Source: Acanthaster planci
Taxonomy: Eukaryota > Echinodermata > Asteroidea > Valvatida > Acanthasteridae
Reading direction: 5' to 3'
Length of the DNA: 64,000 bases
Assembly: GCF_001949145.1 (NCBI RefSeq)
Contig: NW_019091383.1
Span: forward strand, 2,152,465-2,216,464
Each line of letters starts with the position of its first letter. Positions within the stretch are counted from its first letter, which is position 1. A model generated the notes under the pieces. It did not search any database. It had not been told where the DNA came from and saw only the letters and a program-made list of their open reading frames with translations. The translations under genes and the position numbers were made by a program. This document shows positions 11,301 through 26,300 of the stretch, one piece after another.

Positions 11301-14300
11301 AAACTGAAATATAAAGCAGAACAAAATCTGAACATTTTAGGGGTAACCAATAGTTGGTTAATTGGTCAGTCTGAAGCCCCCGATCAGACAAAAACGGAAC
11401 TGCATTTTTTATATCTTGACAGCATGTAGGTTAAAGCCGGGTACCAGTCATGGCCTCAGTGTAGCAGGCGTGCGACAGACCTTCACTGCAAATGCGCACG
11501 CGTAGTGCATGCACGCAGCACGGAGTCCTGCACGTGCGTGCACTTTACAACTCAAGAACGGATGAATTACGTCTACCAAAGTAACTTCTCTGACTTATTT
11601 TCATCAATTTTGTAGTCCATGGTTCGTTCTGAAATTCCTTTACCCTCCAGACCAATAGATAAGGCCACGAAGAACTTGTAAATGTGAAAAATGAGTTTCT
11701 TCAACAAGGTAGAACAAGAACAAATTAGAACCAAATTTGTGGTCGTTTTGTACACAACGTTTATACCTTGGACGTCAGTCGTAATGAAGTGAAGACAACA
11801 TCCAACCTGAGCTAGGCCTACCCCCAGAACTGTCATGACTGTGGGGTCCGACTAGTCCAAGTAACTTGGACCCTACAAATTGCCTTTTTTAACATTTGGA
11901 TATGGTCAGGGGATAGTAAGGCCTAAGTACTGGCACAGTTGCAGAATATCCCGCCACTCACCTCGCCCACCTCGTAGCCACGGATACAGAGTCAAGCTTC
12001 CATCCACCACCCACTTCGTATTCCCGTATCTGCGTAGCCACTCCCCGGGACCCACATTGGACTTAGACAATTCTTCCGCCTTCAACATTCCCTTTGCATT
12101 TCAGGACCCACAAGGCCCACTTCGTAACCCTGTATCCACGTAGCCGCTCCCCAGAACCCACATTGGACTTAGAAAATTCTTCTGCCTTCAACATTCACCT
12201 TGCATTTCAGGACCCACAGGACCCACAAGGCCCACTTCGTAACCCTGTATCCATGTAGCCGCTCCCCAGAACCCACGTTGGACTCACAAAATTCTTCCGC
12301 CTTCCCCATTTCTCCTCCTTCCTCTAACCTCAAACATACACATTCAATCAGAGTGTAATCACTGATTTTATTAATTTAAATTAAAAATCCTTACAAGAAT
12401 AACAGACTTAGACATGTTAGATGCATAACAATGGACGAAGACATCTGTATTCAGGAGGCACTGTGGTCAGACGCCATTTATGTCCTTCCTAAACACAGTG
12501 GGATTTTTCAGCGAAATCCGACTGATAAAAGGACCTTTATACATGTACATACGTTTGTGTTGAATAAATGAGACCGTCTAAACCCAAATTATGCTCTGCA
12601 TATTCACAGCTGACTGGGCCTAGGGAGTACGAGTTGACTCGGGTACCAGCCAACCTGGTAACACGTTAACTCGGGTGCAATGCAAGTTGACTTGGGTACG
12701 AGTTAACTGGGGTGTGAGTTGACCTGGGTACGAGTTAACTTCGGTGTATATTTTGGGGCACAAAATGACTGGGGTATGAGTTAACCCAGGTGCGAGTTGA
12801 CCCATTTCACATGTAGGTAGGCCAAACCCCAGACGGGAAGATTTTACTTGAATAGGTCTACCCACTTGTAAACATGGTAAAGTTGTGAAAAAAAAGAAGA
12901 CGACTAGTCCACAAGACATTGGCGGGCCTACATGTAGGGCCTATTGTTGTTTGCAAAAACACCTCTTAACATGGCAGAAATAATTTGGGGGATTTTTTAC
13001 CCAGCCAATCGTAAAAAAAATTGGATGAAAACAGAAATCTTGTGATGAGTTTGCATGTACATGTACAGTGGAGTGTCGCTATACCGAACATTCGGCTGTA
13101 CCAAACATTGTCTTTGGCTCCCTTTTTTTGTGCACAAAACCTACGTATACCGAATATTAAGCAGTTGCAAATCAACCGAGATTTGACACAGCATGCCTCA
13201 GAGATCGATCCTGAGTGGTAGCTTCACGACTTTTAGGATAAACTAAATATCAATTTTGTAACTCAAGATTTAATAAAAACAAAAATAATTTAAAATTTCT
13301 GGAAACCTCAAAAGTGAGTGCAACGGCAAAACATCATGAAAACAGCAAATCATAGTATCATAAGAGGGTAGACTTCAGTTAGACAAGAGAGGGGGCTATT
13401 CAACATGGCAACGAAATTTTCGGCAGTTAATTTCGCTAAACCGAACAACCGCTGTACCGAACATTTAGCGTGGACCCCGTCGTGTTCGTTGTAGCGACGT
13501 TCCACTGTATTTATCACAGCATATGAGAACTTCAACCGGCCTTGTGTTGTGTATGGATGTTGGTCTTAAGCAAGCTTAACAATAACACTGCATACTTTGT
13601 GGATCTAGCCAAAAAATTGATGATTTTTTACATTAAACTTACCACAAGAGTTTTGTTAAAACTTTTGGTTAGCTCTGTAAAATAGACACAAATCAGATTA
13701 AATATTCCTTATTAGTGGAGCACGTTTAGCATCGCGACAGATGCAGTTTTGTGTTGTCTTGTATACATCTCCTGATATGTCATCACGATTTTAAGACCAG
13801 ACTGGCCAGAGCCAACCTTGGCGCAGCAAGGGCTAGACGCACTCAGCTACCTGTAGTTCTCACGAAATCATTCATGGCCTCTCTTTGGCAACCTCTTGAT
13901 GACGCTCTGTCTTGTGAGTCATTCCTACATGTATTGCGGGACCACCTATGACAGTCCTGTCGTACAGTGTGTCTGATGTTTAAATTTTTTAAAATTGATT
14001 CTCCCAGTAAGTGGAGTGGCTGTTATTTTGGAAGTGGATACTTCAGTGTATTATGGAACATGTAAGTTACATTAAAGTCCCATCCATCGATTATCATTTC
14101 ATTCCATTATATTAGCAAGTCGTGCTTGCAGAATCTAGTTTTTAGTTGCATTGTATTATTTATGAATTCTACCTAGTGTGAGCTGTAAATACTTGGAGAA
14201 GGTTAAAATATTTGCAGCAAAAACTGCCTTTCTACAGTCCGTACTTCAGTCGGGGCTCACTATGATTAGGGCATAGCATCCTCACTCATGTTAGTCTCAA

Positions 14301-17300
14301 TCATACATGTACATGTGTTTGTAACACCCCACCTTTGGGATTTGTTTGTTACACTACAGATAATCTGGACAATGGTAACTACAAGACAGCCATACAGATG
14401 GCAGATAAAGTCCTGAAAAAACACAAAGATCTCCAGTGTGCCAAGGTAGGCAAGAAGTTGTCTGTGCATTTGTGACCACCTTGTGAAAATCAGTCAGAAG
14501 TACCCAGAGCCACTTGGGAGGCTTTTAACTCAAAACTGGCTTTGGGGACTTACTGTACATGTAAGGCCTATTTTCACAGAGTTCACCAGCCATTAGTACT
14601 GTAATTTTCGGAAGATAGGCCGCTGCTTATACGTTGATTCTCAAGCTGAGTAATGTCCGTGCTGCTTATACTCCAGGCGGCTTATGCGGCGACATTTGAA
14701 GAATGAAATCTGTCACAGACACCGCACCGTGCCTCAGCACAGCCTAGCCCGGGCCGCTGGCCAGCCGCCTGGCTGGCCATGCCACGTGTGCAAGCGGCAT
14801 GGCGCTCAGGGGACACCGTGGACAAGGCCGTCATGTTTTCAAGTTTTTGGCGGATGGCGGTCACACCATGCAAGGATATCTCTTCTGAGCATGTGCGGTT
14901 CTGAAAACAGCTGGAGGATGCTTAACATTTCAGACAGTATGCTCTCTCTGTCCCCAGGAGACTAGAACATGGAATGCCAGCAGATCATTTACTTGTATGT
15001 TCTTCTTGAGTGCCCCTGGCTAGATCCTAAGAACATCCTCTTCACACCTCACCGCCTCCAGACGTAATATAAGCAGCTTCATCATTGCAACCTCTGCATT
15101 CGCCCGACGACAGACAGAGCATACTTTCCAAAATATTGAGTACCCTCAGGTTCTTTTTGGAACCACATGTCAGAGATATCCTTGCATGATGCTTCTGTAA
15201 ATCTTAATACCTAACGTGCCACCTTCACCATGAAGAACTCCAAAGCTCATCTGGCAGTTAAGTTTCGTTGGTTGCCGTTTGCTCTACTCATGTGTTGGAA
15301 ATAAAGAAAACCCGTCTAGAGGGACTGAATTGACTTGTAAATGTACTGTAAGTACCATTTACACCTTAAAAATCGTCTTTATCGTTGTGTAATCCGTGCT
15401 GTGTATTATTTCACTGGGAAATTGGTGACTGTTGAAAAAGACAAAAAGAACTGCTGCACAGCCCTCCCAGCCAGGACCCTCATTCAACTTGCCAAAGTCG
15501 ATAATTTCGAGGACTTAGTAAAGTTCAGGTTTAATGGCGACCTTCGTTCGTGTGCTGCTTACACTTGCTTGAATATTGCTCACTCTAAAGTGGAGTGGAC
15601 CCGTAATGTGGGGCACTTTGAATTGTAAGCCTCTAACGTAAGTATTTATTGGAACAAAACGTAAAATGTAATTGAACTCCCAATATTCTGATTCATAAAA
15701 TGTCAATTTCACTCACCCACTACAAAGTTCTGATAAAATTTCATTTTGGCCTGATTTTCTAATTTTTTTTTTCAAAAGTGGACTATGAACTCGTTTGAAA
15801 TGCACTCCAAAATAATATTTATTTTGTGATTGAAGGTTATAAAAATGTACTAAAACTTATCAATTTTAATGAACTTTTGAAATGTGTTGTGGCATTTTCT
15901 GAGATTTTTTCAAGTGCGCTAACTTAGGGACACTCAGCACAATTTTTGCCCAATTTCTGGAAGCTGACATGTTTGAATTTCAGAGGAAATTTCATGGTAC
16001 AGAACTTGTTCACAAAGGTTCAAAGCCTGCATCATGAAGGCATTTAACAAAGTGCTTTAGAAATTTTTAAACAAAGATGTTTGCCAACATTATGTGAAGA
16101 GAGTCGTTGGACATCGTCGGCACTGCGGTGTGGATAATATGTTGACTTTAACTCTTAATTTGCAGATTTTTGCATGATGCTGCTCATATTCTGCATGGCC
16201 TATATTCCAAAAAGTATGTTAATATCTCATACAAGTCACTTTGAGTTATACATGTAACTCAAACCTTGGCAAAGCATGCAATGTCACGGATTTGACGAAT
16301 TCAGTATGCCAGAGACATGTACAGGGTATCTCATGCAAGATTGCAAAGGGAAAACTTGCACTTTGAGAGAGATCAGTTTAATACCCCTGTGGATTGTGGG
16401 TGTCCTAATTTGCCAAACATCAGATTTTTAGGGGTCACTCAGTTGAAAAAAATGTTTTCCACTTCATAGGTCTTGAAAGCACTTGCACTCCTGAGGATTG
16501 GCAAACGCAACGAAAGTCTGGGCCTTACCCAAGACGTGATGGCCACCAAACCGGTGGATGAGCCGACACTGCAGGCCCTGTCCATCTGCTTCCGGGAAAT
16601 GCAAAAACGTGAGCTGCCAAGAACCTTGCATTTCATCATCTCGTCTTTGTACACGAATGGAATCCTGTAATCTAGGGATTTACCAAGTCCATGTATATTT
16701 GGCTTTTGATTGATTATCGAATGTACAAATATTCGTTTTTGAAATTGAATATAGGGGGACCAAAATCGGTAAAAGGGAAAAATCCAATCATATTAATTAA
16801 CAAAACCACATTCTAAAAAGAATATTTCATTATGTTGCAAGTAAACGTGAAGAATGAATGTGCACATGCTCTACAAAAGGCCTCATATTTACTTTGCATT
16901 TTGTTTTCTTTTTTCAGGTTTTAAACACATGTACAGTACATGTACATGTACATTTTATTTCTGCTTTTGTGGGAATTTTTACTGCCGAATATTTGAATAT
17001 TCAATTGAATGGGAGGTTAAATATTTGAATGAACCTAGCCCTACTGTAACCCAGTCCAGATTACTCTTAGTTCCTCACAGTTTGATAGCTTGACATCAAG
17101 ACATTGAGTAACTTGGAAAATTATTGATATCTGAACATTTTTTACATCCAGTGTTTACCCACAGGGCTCTTTCGTATCAAAACATCAGCCGGACCGGTTT
17201 CACTTGCATTTATTGATGTTCTGAAAGGGAAAAGTGTAACTTTGCTTTTTGGCACCCTCATTTTTCAAGAAACTCAGCAGGGACATGCACTTACATGTAA

Positions 17301-20300
17301 CTGCACTATCATGTAGGAAATATACATGAGACGTGGACTTGACTTGTGGCATGAAGTTGTGTATTACCCAGCATGTGATGCCGTTTTGTTTCTAAAATGG
17401 TGGGTGGTTGTGCCTACATGTAGCATTGATTGGAAAATGGCTGCAGATGATAATGCTTTGAAATGCCATGGAGAACAACCACATGGAAAGGCCTTTTTGT
17501 TGGACAGTGAGTTAGTTCTTGTGTGATAAACTACTAGTTCAAGCTGGAACCAAGACGGTTTCTAATCTGAACTTGTCCCAACTCTCTTTTGACTCTGCAA
17601 TATGTCACAACTACACTACCATGCCGAATGTGCCCATCCATGGAGAAATGTTAACCCGAAACTGTGTTTGTTTCCATGTATCACTTCTGACAGCGGAACA
17701 GATAATTGAGTTGTATACTACAGCGCTGAAGAGCAACCCCACCAATGAGGAGTTCCACACCCACTTGTTCATGGCTCTAGTCAGAGTCGGTGATTACAAA
17801 CGACAGCAACAGGTGACTGAAATTTATTGTTTTTGTATATATGCCCCTCTTGAAGTTGTGACCCCTTAAAGACCATCACAAGACTAAGTCACAAGCCGTT
17901 CAACTAAACAGCGACAAAAGCTTTCCTTTGTACTCGTTCCTCCTGTTTGTTGTGACTGGTCTTGTAACTGGTCTCAAGACTGCTTCAACTGCCTCAACTG
18001 CAACACTGCTACATGTAAGGTCCTGTTTGATTCGAGCAGATCCGGATCACGATCGATGATCCGACGTTGGTTCACCGATACCAGAACCCACGTAATTCAT
18101 GGAGCAAACCATTGTTAGGATCACTTAGCCATGTGAAACAAACAGGCCCTAGGTGTGTATGTTCAATGGCTGATGTGACCCTTGTCTTGACCCCTGCCCC
18201 TACTTGTGAGGAGTCCACTGAGTCCTGTAACTGAGGTCATCAGGGCCACCAATCTGTCGGGCCAATAAACCTTTTCAACATGCACAGTACATGATGGGAC
18301 ACATTTTATGCACAACCCTGTAAGATAAATGTCCATGTACCTTCAAAATGTTGATCAGTTTTCATCTGATTAAATTCTTTAAATCATTGCAGTGTTACAC
18401 TGAATAAATCTGTTGAGTCATTCTTGTGGCTGAGTTCGGCGGCTTGTTCTCGTATGTTCCCAAACAGCTTGATTTGTTGTTCTTTGGTCAGCCGCTCTAA
18501 CACCGGGAACGTACAATTGGTTATCGCTGGTAATCAGTGACAAGCAACATGGCGGCGTTCATTTACATTATTCGAGAGTTAATGATTGGATAATTGGGCT
18601 GAATTTTTTGCCAGTTTAAACAGGAACATTCACTTCTGTGTTATGGAAAATAATTTATGTTAATTTTGCAAAACTTCCCATTGTCTATGGCTTTGGAAGC
18701 CATATCTCTACTTTTTGCAGCTGTTTAAAAATAAAAAGTATATAAAGAGTTTTTCCGTGTGTTTCTGTAAAACCCTGACAAGGAGGTGGTGTGTGATCCT
18801 GTTCCGAGAACAGTGTTCTTGAGTCATGTTCCCGCCATTCGAGCGCGAGAGCAAGAAACCCCGTGTCAAGAGCAGGCCGCCCAAACTCGACTTGTGTGTC
18901 CCACCTGACCTTTGACATAGAAATATCACCGGAATGGATTTCAAAGTATAACTATTTATTTGGCAGGTTATTTGCATTAATTCATCACTCTTGAAAATTA
19001 GAACTTACAAATGTCATATGTCAGATGTGACAGGGACACAAAAAAATTGGACCCCTAATTTCTAGAATACCATATTAACGATTCCCTGCCGGATGCTTTT
19101 AAAAATGCAGTGCCTACATACGAGCGATTTTTCAATATCTTTGGTTTTCAAAAAACTTCAAAAAATTTTCTGTGTGTTTTCCTGAATGCCTAAACACCAT
19201 GGAGTGACTGTCTGGTGGCTACTCTAATCTGACAGACAACATCTATTGATGCCAGAGTATTTCAGCCAGGCCTGCCGCCTTTTAAAAAGCCCAGATTGTG
19301 TGGAGTTACATAAGTTTCTTTTGTTCTGTGCACTGCTAGCATCTTTTCAATATGGCCAGATGAGCGTGCAGTGGTAATGTATCACTCATCACTGGAGTGC
19401 TGGAGCGTTTTTATCCCCAGTGGTTATTCGCCCGCACTGAATGCCACAAACAGTGGTATAATCTTTCAAAACAATGATGGATTTCCTCCCCTATTGACAA
19501 CTGAAAAAATGTTGAATGAAAATGCAATTCCCGGCAGCTCTATCTTTCGTATCGAGTATGGCCTAAGACCCACAGCTCTTTTGTTGGATTTCGGGCAACC
19601 GGCTCTATGTACAAACCCAAGGTACCGGTACCCGAAACCAGGCTCCTCGGCAGGATATTGTCAAGAAAAAATTGATTATTAAAGCTTACCAGGAAAGAAT
19701 AAACTTCAAGATTTAGGGAATGTCCAAAAGATTTTGATGTTTTAGGACAGTGTAACTCTTGAATGGCTACCTCTTCGAATCCAATCATCCATCTGTCATG
19801 ACCTTATATTTTAACCTTCTGCTCCAAAAGCATAAATTTGTTATAACCAGCTGGGGGAGACTTAAAATTCACCAAATGTTTGAATGTCAAAACTTGGAAA
19901 AGTGAGGTTTATGCTACTTGTACAGTATGTACCTATGGATTCATACGTATGTACGTACCCGGATTCTATATGACCAGTATATCCATTTTAGAAGTTTCCA
20001 CGTGTACTTCCAGGAAAGTGTGACTTAGTAAAACTCAAAAATTGGATATGTAAGTGTAGCTTTGTGCATTTATTCAGTTATTCCCTGTTTTCACTGCTTT
20101 TTTGTGATTATTCTTTTGTGAGTTGGGTACCAAGAAACGTGGCAAAGGATTCCTCTTCTTAGGCCAGTGTTGGGCCATGTTTACCACTCCTTTCCATTTC
20201 TGCCTGCCTTGCGTACAATCCCGAATTGCCATATTATGGTTTAAACTGGTTTCCTCACTTGACAGTAAGGCAGTTCAAGATTTCCTGAGTTTTTGGTTGA

Positions 20301-23300
20301 ACTACATGCCTGCAACAGCAGAGCCAGCGTCAGCAGTATTCAACGGAAAGTTCTTGTTCAGAAGGAATTACAAAATCTCAAAGGGTTTAAGTAGCACTTC
20401 GTTTTGCTGTTGTGTATGCACCAACATCTGTGCAAATGAAATTACCCGTGTGCCTGAACTCGTTTTTGATTGGAAGAAAATTTTTGACTGTCCACTTGTT
20501 TACTATGTTGTACATTTGCCGTAAATTTGGGTGCTATTATGTGTTTGTTCGGATCAGAGTTTCATTATTGAATCTTGTCATGGCCTTTCACAGTTGGGAT
20601 GCCGATTTGCCAAACTTCCTTCCTTTGATTTGACCATGCAGAACCTCCACAGTCATGACAGTCCCTGTACTAAGGCCACTGACATTTTCACTTTGCATTT
20701 GCAAAGTTGCAACTTATCCTGTTTCATTGAATCCAGCCTGGTTTCTTTCAGGAACTCAAAAGCCCGTGGCTAAGTGATTAATTCTTTCAAAGGATGCTTT
20801 CCACTGCATTTCCCAACCCATGTTTATCATCATCACCCGACTTATATGATAGCGCTGATTCCCAAATGTATGATAAATTCTTGCATTTGTACAAATTTGA
20901 GAATGGCATAATCAACACCAATCACACTATCACGCCACACTTGAAAAGATGATGGATGACGATAAGCCGTACTAATCACATCATTTGAGGTGCGGCAGCG
21001 TGTGATGTTTCATATGTTTAGCTTTGTGTTAATCACTCCATTAATCTTTCTGCAAGAGCTGTTTGTCTCTGTACCACCTCTATGGAAATGTGAGCATCTG
21101 TGTAACAGCGGAGTGGAAACCCTCCATAGTTTGGGGGAAAAAAATCAATTTCATGATTTCTTTTACCACTTGTCTCTGAAAACTACATTCGCTGCGCATT
21201 ACAGATTCATGGAGGGAAAAGTTAGAGTCAAAAATGGTATTAATCCTAATCCTTCAAACACCCACATATATCAGAAAGATGATGAAAGACATCGTAGGTA
21301 ATTTTTATCTGAGAATGGATTGCTTCTGAAATCTTAAACCGGATGAAATTTAATTTCTTGTTAGGAAGTTGAAACTTGACAAAATATTTTTCCCACAACC
21401 ACAATTAATTTAGGTGAAAGAAGTTCCGAATCTGTCAAAACTAAAAGGAGTCAAATCATGTGCCTAGATGGTAAATTCAATTTGGCTCCTCAATCACGTT
21501 TGACTTTCAGTTTCAGAAAAGTAGTGATTTTCATCAAAAAAATGGAAGTCCCTGCACAAGTGAAAATTGGCCATGCTGTTGCCAACCACAGTAGTGTTGT
21601 TTGTAATTCATGAATAAAGAGGAGTTTTATTAAACCTTAAAGTTGAAATAGAAGTGTATTTGTTATTACTATGGTCAAGCAAGGAGGTTGAGGTATTGTA
21701 TTTGCCATATTTTAGCTTCAGATAAAAAAAAATCCAAAGTCAGGGGTGACAAAAATTTGGCAAAGCTGGAAATGTAAGGAGATCCCGGGGACAGACCTCT
21801 AAGGGCAGCCTAATCAACATAATGTAACAAATGGATTAGAACCAGCTCACCAGAGCTGACCACTACAACAGACTGACTGCCTGTTTTCAGATGTCTTCAT
21901 AAAGAAGTTCCGAATTTTGGGTTCAGTGTTTCCTCAGTGGAAGTAATCATTTTTGAGTCCATTTATCCTATCTGTCAGGTAGATGAATTGCATTTAGCAA
22001 ACCACAATTAATTTGCCATCTATCCGAAGTTTATTTCCGTCCCCCCACCAGTTTTTTTCAGTCACACTAGTAAATCCCAAAGTGAGATGAGAAAGGTTCA
22101 TAAATCTTACCGTAATTCATATGCCACGCTCCAAGATTGGTTTTAAATCAGTTTTTGCGTCCCCTGTGACAAGGTTTTAAAGTGTAACTTTGTGTTTGTG
22201 TAGTGCAGTCAAATGCTCTTGTAATTTTCTTGTCGTTGGATGTGGAATTTATGAATTCCAGTTCTTTACCCAGGGTATGCCCAAACAGTTGCAAACTGGT
22301 TTCCATTGGGGCCCTGCATATTACAGACTATTAAGTAACGGTAAACTCACATCACAAGATTAGCACGTGTACAGAATAAAATAGTTTAAACATATATGTA
22401 CATCACAGAATAAGCAATGAACATGACACTGGTAAAAAAAAACTAATTTACTCATGTTGTACATTGTAAAACAAACTGAGTTGCTGATCATGTTAACAAA
22501 ATGAAGAAACCCATTGGGAAGAACGGGAAAATTCCCCTCTGGCTCCAGTATACTTCGTAGTATGTTGGCATTATGACTCCGCAGATTAGCTTATGATTAA
22601 ACTCAGTTTTCGCCGGTTAATTGAATAGTTCTAATTTGAAAGTTGCTAAGGACTCTATCATTCAAGGTTGTTCAGGTAGATTATTCCATATTGTTGTACC
22701 ACTCACAGCAAAACCTTGCGCATAGCATTCCTTTTGGCTAAAGGGGACTTTCAGTGTTTTGTTTAGTTGACAACCCTTTTTTCACGATTTTGTGTGACTG
22801 TAGTAAAGAGATTCGTCATACATGTATACTGCGGGGTCATTTTGTTTAGGCATTCAAAAACAAGAATAGCCTTTTTAGATTGGACTGGGTCAGAAAATGG
22901 AATCCAGTTTATGTGTAGGAAATAACTCTGCTGAAGGGATGAGGGGTACGCTTAAGGAGAAGCCTTGCAGCTCTTTGGAAATATTTGTTGAGAATTGTGT
23001 CATGCGATGTGTACCTTCCTCCCCATGCAGTACAGCAATATTCCAAAATTGGCATAACGAGATGCATGAAGAGTGTTTGTAAACTGCTTTGTGTAATATG
23101 ATCACAGATCCTGTTTAACATGCCTAGTTTGGTGGACATATTCCACATATGGACTGCAACTTAGTGTTTCATCCATTATAACTCCCAAGCATTTACATCT
23201 CTTTTCTTAGACAATAAGACTATCGGCAATGTAAACGTTCAGGTGTGCATTAGAGCCTTTTTGCCTTCTACCGATAAGTGTGCATATTGTTTTGTTTACA

Positions 23301-26300
23301 TTTAGTCTAAGTTTATTTTTTACGCACCAATTATGGATTTTGTCCACAGCTGCATTAAGATTCCTTTCTATTTCATTAATTCTAGAGGAACTGTACATCA
23401 GAGTAGAGTCATCTACGTAAATGAACAAGTCACAGTTCGGTGGCATACAAGATGATAAATCATTAATGTAAATAATAAATAGAAGCAGACCTAAGATGGA
23501 CCCCTGTGGGACACCAATGTTTAGTGGCATAACTTTTGATACATTGCCTTCGATATTTACAGACTGGCTGCGACCACTCAGGTATGATTTAAACCAACTG
23601 ATTAAGAAAATCAACATTTTTAGCCCCTTAAGTTTGTCAAGAAGAATTTCATGGTTAACACGATCAAATGCTTTACTAAGATCGACATGTATGAACACAC
23701 TACCTGTATCTTCTCCGCTCTCCATAGCCTGGAAACTTCGTGAAATCATGCAGGGTACCATCAGTTGAGTGTGGGGTTCTATATCCTGACTGGCAACTTG
23801 GTATCAGATTATTTACATCAAGGTATGCATAAAGTGTTGAGTGTACCCATCTCTCCAATATTTAGAGACAGTTGGCAGTATAGAGGTGGGTCGATAGTTA
23901 CTTGTACTGCATTTACATGTATCTCCTCCTTGGTGGACTGGTGTGACCAAGGCATTTTCCAGTCTTTTGGAAATCTTGCAGTCTGTAGAAAGATTAAAGA
24001 AATGAATTACATGGGAGCTTTTGGAAATGTATGGAGAAGCCATTGTAATCATTCTAACACTTATTCCATCCAGACCCGTTGTTTTCCCAGCTGACATTGA
24101 TGATATTTGCTCTCTGACAAACTCTTCTGTGATTTTGGGCATTCATTATCAAAAGAATCACTAATAGGACCAGTGTCCTTTCTGAGCTCGCATGAAGTGC
24201 CATGACCAGCTATACGTTTCCGATTGTAGAAAAGTATTCGTTCAATGTATCAGCGATGTCAGTGGGATTATCAATATTTTCCCCTCTCAAGGAGACGATA
24301 GAACTTGGAAGACTATTTTATTTCTTTGGAAGAACCTCCTTAAACCATAGCATAGATGAATTGTTTTTTGTTTCTTCTTTAGCTAATGTGAGGTATTCAC
24401 TTTCCTTCGTGCTTTTTATAGCCATCCCAGTCAGTTTGTGATCCTGAACATTTAGCAATTTTGTGTACGCGATCTCTTTGTCGCATTAGCTGGAGAATTT
24501 CACCATCAAGCCATTGTACAGAGGTACCTCGATTATGTTATGTTTTAATTGGTGTGTGGAAGTTGATAACGCCCATAAGCAGCAAGTGCCAAAGAGACCA
24601 TGCCTCGTCAACATCATGACAATTCAGGACGTGGTGCCATGCTGCATTAATGGCGTCTTCCACTAGAGCATCGGTGTCTGTAGCTTAAAACATGGAAAGT
24701 TTAATAATTGGGTGGCTTTTCATTATAAGAATGACCTTTTTCATTCATTGAAGTTGAACTTTGTGTCAAACAACTTGTGATTTGTCACTTGTTTGGCTGC
24801 AGTTTCCCACTTTAGAGAAATTGCCATTTTAACCAATTGCAGATTTGTAATATATCCCAGTAGAAAAAACAAAGAGACAGTTTCATGTACACGTACCACA
24901 TAATTGTGCTGGTCGCATCGGTACAGGCGGAGAATTACAACTGATGAATTACGTATTCTATTTCAGAACCTTACGTGGACACTCGGCAAAGGTGTCTTCA
25001 CTGAACTAAGCTCTTCTCTGTAGATTTTTGGTCACGCCTCACTGACACCAGTAAACAGTATATCATTAATGTATCAAGCATCCTATTCATAAAGCATTGA
25101 ATAACAGACCTACCATGATAGACAAATTACGTCATTTGTCTTGTCCAGGAAGTGTGCCTTTGCAGCCTTTTCTCTGGGGGAATGATTGCTTTGAGCTGTT
25201 TATCTTAGAACCCAAATTATCTAGCGGCTTGTGAAAAAAAGACTTTTATATTTTGTTTAAATTGAAAAATTCTTTTGCAGAGCCAGATACAGTGGAGTTT
25301 GGCGCATTATTATACAAACAGCTTGAAAAGCACTGTTTGTTTTATTGGTCGACCCTCTGCTGAAGCGGAAACCTGGGCTCTTGATTTGTTCTTGCTGTTG
25401 CTTCTGCACTGGTCCAATCAATATACATCAGCAAAATGTTGTGAATTCGTCCATTGTTCGTAATTGTTGTATGAATGTGTCATCATCACACTTTTTTTTA
25501 TCACAGGTTGCTAAGGACATGTACAAAGTCTTTCCCAAGAACCCCTACTATTTCTGGGGAGTAATGAGCACAGTTTTACAAGTAAGTGAACATTGGCCAG
25601 AGAACTTCTAACAGATACATGTAATTGTTGCAGTTTTATTTCCATTTTTTTTAAAGTAAATGATATGTATTTAACTTAGCGCTGTCAGGAAGAAAAACAT
25701 GCAAAAACTTTCAAAATTGCTTCATAACATTTAAGTGAGAATTTGATTTGGTTAATATAATTTGCATTTTGCAAGTGCCATCAGCTGGTTTAATTTTCAA
25801 ATATCGTTGTTAAAGGTGGCACAAGACATGGACAGTTTCCAGGGACTTGCTGTGACCAGGCAAAGGTTTTTGTTGTGATGCTGCCATGTCTGTCTTGTTC
25901 CCATGGACAGAGTAATACAATTTCACATATTGGAAAAAGGGAACCTCAGTTTGGTTGCATTGTTTTGAATGGTAGGAAAGCAAGATAGCTGCCCTATGGT
26001 AGAGGTACCCTATGGTAGAGGTACCCTATGGTAGAGGTACCCTATGGTAGAGGTACCCTATGGTAGAGGTACCCTATGGTAGAGGTACCCTATGGTAGAG
26101 GTACCCTATGGTAGAGGTACATGTATATTCCTATTCTCCCCCCCACCCACTGTTCAGGCTCTCACATCCACTGATGAGAAACTGGCCCAGACGATGTACC
26201 TGCCGCTGGCAGAGAAGATGGTTGAGAGGATGGTCAAGGAGAGAAGAATGGAGGCAGAAGCCGAGGTCAACATCTATCTTATGATCCTAGGCTATCTGAA

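Larger units (their letters stand above)
8389..14359 (+). other. NAA25 intron 1 (5,971 bp), repeat-rich
   Basis: No nested gene was recognised. From left to right it holds a dispersed repeat shared with ANAPC7 intron 1 (8935-9235), a 166-bp TTAA element (9590-9755), an inverted-repeat/tRNA-like composite (10108-10478), a 106-115-bp tandem repeat (12012-12310), a short-period tandem repeat (12628-12810) and a pogo-like MITE (13066-13507). Frames of up to 182 codons here are repeat translations. Confidence 0.7.
17813..25506 (+). other. NAA25 intron 4 (7,694 bp), largest intron
   Basis: It holds a small inverted-repeat element (18017-18151), a TTAA element (19075-19664) and an antisense non-LTR retrotransposon fragment (22540-24690). 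The rest (19.7-22.5 kb and 24.7-25.5 kb) shows only chance frames of up to about 130 codons without domains, and no further gene or RNA was recognised. Confidence 0.6.

Noticed and set aside
15341-15628. 95-codon frame in NAA25 intron 2 as a nested gene
   Set aside because: No domain or splice partner was recognised and the surrounding sequence looks repeat-derived.
19371-19682. 103-codon frame and similar ~116-codon frame at 43341-43691 as a duplicated gene
   Set aside because: The similarity comes from the non-coding TTAA element family; the frames are not conserved between copies.
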